Assembly (NCBI RefSeq): GCF_002159265.1
Contig: NZ_NFHG01000008.1
Span: 62,001 to 126,000, forward strand
Direction of reading: 5' to 3'
DNA length: 64,000 nt
Source of the DNA: Flavonifractor sp. An82
GTDB lineage: Bacteria; Bacillota; Clostridia; Oscillospirales; Oscillospiraceae
Part shown: positions 62,349-64,000 of the stretch, in pieces
How positions within the stretch are numbered: the first letter of the stretch is position 1
Layout of the letters: each line of letters opens with the position of its first letter
Made by a program: the position numbers and the translations under genes
Notes under the pieces: model-generated
Told to the model about the DNA's origin: nothing
Seen by the model: only the letters and a program-made list of their open reading frames with translations
The model's database searches: none

Positions 62349-63473
62349 ATGCCCATCTATCTGGATAACGCAGCAACCACGCCGGTCTGTCCCGAAGCGG
62401 CCCGTGCCGCCTATGAGGCCATGACGGAGGGCTACGGCAATCCCTCCTCCGGCTACGCCATCGGTCAGGCTGCCGCCGCCAAGGTGAAGGAATACCGGGC
62501 GGCCGTGGCGGACAAGCTGGGCTGTCTGCCGGAGGAGCTTACCTTCACCTCCTGCGGCACTGAGGGTGACAACTGGTCCATCCGGGCCGCAGTGGAGCAC
62601 GGCAAGCGGACAGGAAAGCACATCATCACCACCGCTATCGAGCACTCCGCCGTGCTGGAGCCCATCCGCGCTCTGGCCGCTCAGGGCTACGAGGTCACCT
62701 ATCTCAAGCCGGACAAGTCGGGCCACGTCTCCGTGGACGACCTGAAGGCCGCCCTGCGGCCCGACACGGTGCTGGTGTCCATGATGCTGGTGAACAACGA
62801 GCTGGGCACCCTCCAGCCGGTGAAGGAGGCCGCCCAGGCCATCAAAGACGCCCACTGCCCCGCCCTGCTCCACTGCGACGCGGTGCAGGCCTTTCTGAAG
62901 GTCCCCTTCACCCCCAAGGCGCTGGGAGTGGACCTGCTCACCATCAGCGGCCACAAGATCCGGGCCCCCAAGGGCATCGGCGCCCAGTACATCCGCAAAG
63001 GCCTGGACGTGAAACCCCTGCTGCTGGGGGGCGGACAGGAGAACGGCCTGCGCTCGGGCACTGAGCCCACCGCCCAGCTGGCCGCCCTGGCCGCCGCCTG
63101 CACCGCCTGGGACCCTGACGCCCCCGCTCGCATGTCTGAGGTAAAGGCCCATGCCCTGGAGGTACTCTCCGCCGTCCCCGGCCTGGAGATCATCAGCGCC
63201 GGCGACGCCCCCCATATCTGCGCCGTGGCCCTCCCCGGCTATCCCAGTGAGATGCTGGTGCGGGATCTGTCCGACCGGGGCATCTATGTCTCCTCTGGCT
63301 CGGCCTGCCACAAGGGCAAGCCCAGCCACGTCTTTGCCGCCCTGGGGCTGCCCAAGCGCACCCTGATGGGGGTACTGCGCATCTCCTTCTCCCCCGACAG
63401 CGTCAAGGAGGAGGCCGACGCCCTGGCTGACGCTCTGACAGAGATTACAAAAAACCGAATTGCAATGAGGTAA
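62349..63473 (+). CDS. Cysteine desulfurase (NifS/IscS family)
   Basis: PLP enzyme that takes sulfur from cysteine for Fe-S clusters or thionucleosides. A 374-residue protein: PIYLDNAATTPVCPEA start, SGHKIRAPKG with the PLP Lys, and the active Cys in SSGSACHKGKPSHV. No iscU or thiI gene lies in view, so its acceptor is unknown. GAGGTGA precedes the ATG. The MATE gene follows after 12 bp. Confidence 0.94.
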   Translation: MPIYLDNAATTPVCPEAARAAYEAMTEGYGNPSSGYAIGQAAAAKVKEYRAAVADKLGCLPEELTFTSCGTEGDNWSIRAAVEHGKRTGKHIITTAIEHSAVLEPIRALAAQGYEVTYLKPDKSGHVSVDDLKAALRPDTVLVSMMLVNNELGTLQPVKEAAQAIKDAHCPALLHCDAVQAFLKVPFTPKALGVDLLTISGHKIRAPKGIGAQYIRKGLDVKPLLLGGGQENGLRSGTEPTAQLAALAAACTAWDPDAPARMSEVKAHALEVLSAVPGLEIISAGDAPHICAVALPGYPSEMLVRDLSDRGIYVSSGSACHKGKPSHVFAALGLPKRTLMGVLRISFSPDSVKEEADALADALTEITKNRIAMR

Positions 63474-63485
63474 TGAGGTGAGGAT

Positions 63486-64000
63486 TTGTTTGCCTACATG
63501 AACCGGGGCCGGGCCTTCTACAAGGACGTAGTACTGCTGGCCCTGCCCATCCTGCTGCAAAACCTGTGTACCACCCTGCTGGGCCTGGTGGATACCTTTA
63601 TGGTAGGCGCCCTGGGGGAGGCCCCCCTGGCAGCGGTACAGGTGGCCAACACGCCGGTATTCGTCATTCAGCTGGTGATCTTCGGACTGCAAAGCGGCTC
63701 GTCGGTGCTTATCAGCCAGTTCTGGGGCAAGGGGGACACCGACGCCATCAACCGGGTCATCGGCATCGGCTGCTATGTGGCAGGAGCCATCGCCGCTCTC
63801 TTTGCCGCCGCCATGTGCTTTGCCCCCACCCAGCTCATGGGTATGCTCACCGACAATCCCGAGCTCATTCCCCTGGCAGCCAGCTATGCCCGCATCGTAG
63901 GCCCCTCCTATCTGTTCAACAGCATCACCGGCGTCTATGTGGGAGCTCACCGCTCCATGGAGAACCCCAAGCTGGGCATGGTGGTCTTTGCCATCTCCAT
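63486..64000 (+). CDS. MATE-family multidrug efflux transporter (truncated by window end)
   Basis: The N-terminal ~171 residues of a multi-helix exporter: FYKDVVLLALPILLQNLCTTLLGLVDTFMVGALG is the MATE signature, followed by four more helices to the window edge. TTG 63486 has GAGGTG 5 bases upstream and is preferred; ATG 63498 is the alternative. The gene continues beyond base 64000. Confidence 0.88.
   Translation, partial: MFAYMNRGRAFYKDVVLLALPILLQNLCTTLLGLVDTFMVGALGEAPLAAVQVANTPVFVIQLVIFGLQSGSSVLISQFWGKGDTDAINRVIGIGCYVAGAIAALFAAAMCFAPTQLMGMLTDNPELIPLAASYARIVGPSYLFNSITGVYVGAHRSMENPKLGMVVFAIS

Noticed and set aside
62298-63950. 550-codon minus-strand frame opposite cysteine desulfurase and MATE genes
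   Set aside because: Spans two clear plus-strand genes with intact motifs; composition is shadow-like.

Overview
The window looks like a G+C-rich gut Clostridia chromosome (Bacillota), most likely Oscillospiraceae of the Flavonifractor/Lawsonibacter/Intestinimonas kind. This is an inference from gene content and codon use: a glgBCDAP operon, DUF1576, FprA-rubredoxin, a rimP-nusA-ylxR-ylxQ-infB operon, SLH-domain proteins and a CIRCE element. No rRNA, tRNA or CRISPR array was seen.

Bases 1-14244 are accessory DNA stacked against the 3' end of groEL. Two integrative elements appear to sit in tandem. Element A (1 to about 2837, left end outside the window) carries a DnaB-like ATPase and a PUA/EVE-like plus PD-(D/E)XK-like protein. 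Element B (about 2826-14244) is complete. It has a tyrosine integrase, an excisionase, an FtsK-like coupling ATPase, a CRESS-type HUH Rep/helicase, a small Tn916 Orf22/23-like protein, an XRE repressor and a regulated type III restriction-modification cargo. The 12-bp core TACATGCCGCCC, which encodes the end of GroEL, occurs at both junctions (2826-2837 and 14233-14244), each time beside a matching hairpin and a pair of CGTAA repeats.

The strongest observation is just upstream of the element B rep gene. A perfect 11-bp stem (6749-6780) exposes a loop that reads TCAGTATTAC on the rep strand. This contains CAGTATTAC, an exact match to the NANTATTAC origin nonanucleotide of eukaryotic CRESS-DNA viruses, and two tandem TGCTACA iterons lie 4 bp from the stem. 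The element thus pairs a geminivirus/circovirus-like Rep with a geminivirus/circovirus-like origin inside a bacterial integrative element.

The rest is chromosomal. 14229-20159 holds groEL-groES (CIRCE-controlled), a lipid kinase, a WG/SLH surface protein and a THUMP rRNA methyltransferase, all on the minus strand. 20296-24151 holds NfeD-SPFH, an autoregulated XRE plus DUF3169-like pair, and a DUF1576 membrane protein. 24182-32753 is the minus-strand operon rimP-nusA-ylxR-ylxQ-infB-rbfA-nrnA-truB-ribF, with three copies of the infB 3' terminus downstream of infB. 33004-37323 is a MoxR-DUF58-transglutaminase operon. 37368-49426 holds an LTA-synthase-like enzyme, two ABC importers, an LCP protein, an amidase, MobA and a D,D-carboxypeptidase. 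49682-58315 is the glycogen operon, and its branching enzyme ends in a histone-H1-like basic tail. 58422-60710 holds an ECF sigma factor with a membrane partner. 60780-64000 holds a flavodiiron-rubredoxin protein, a cysteine desulfurase and a truncated MATE transporter.
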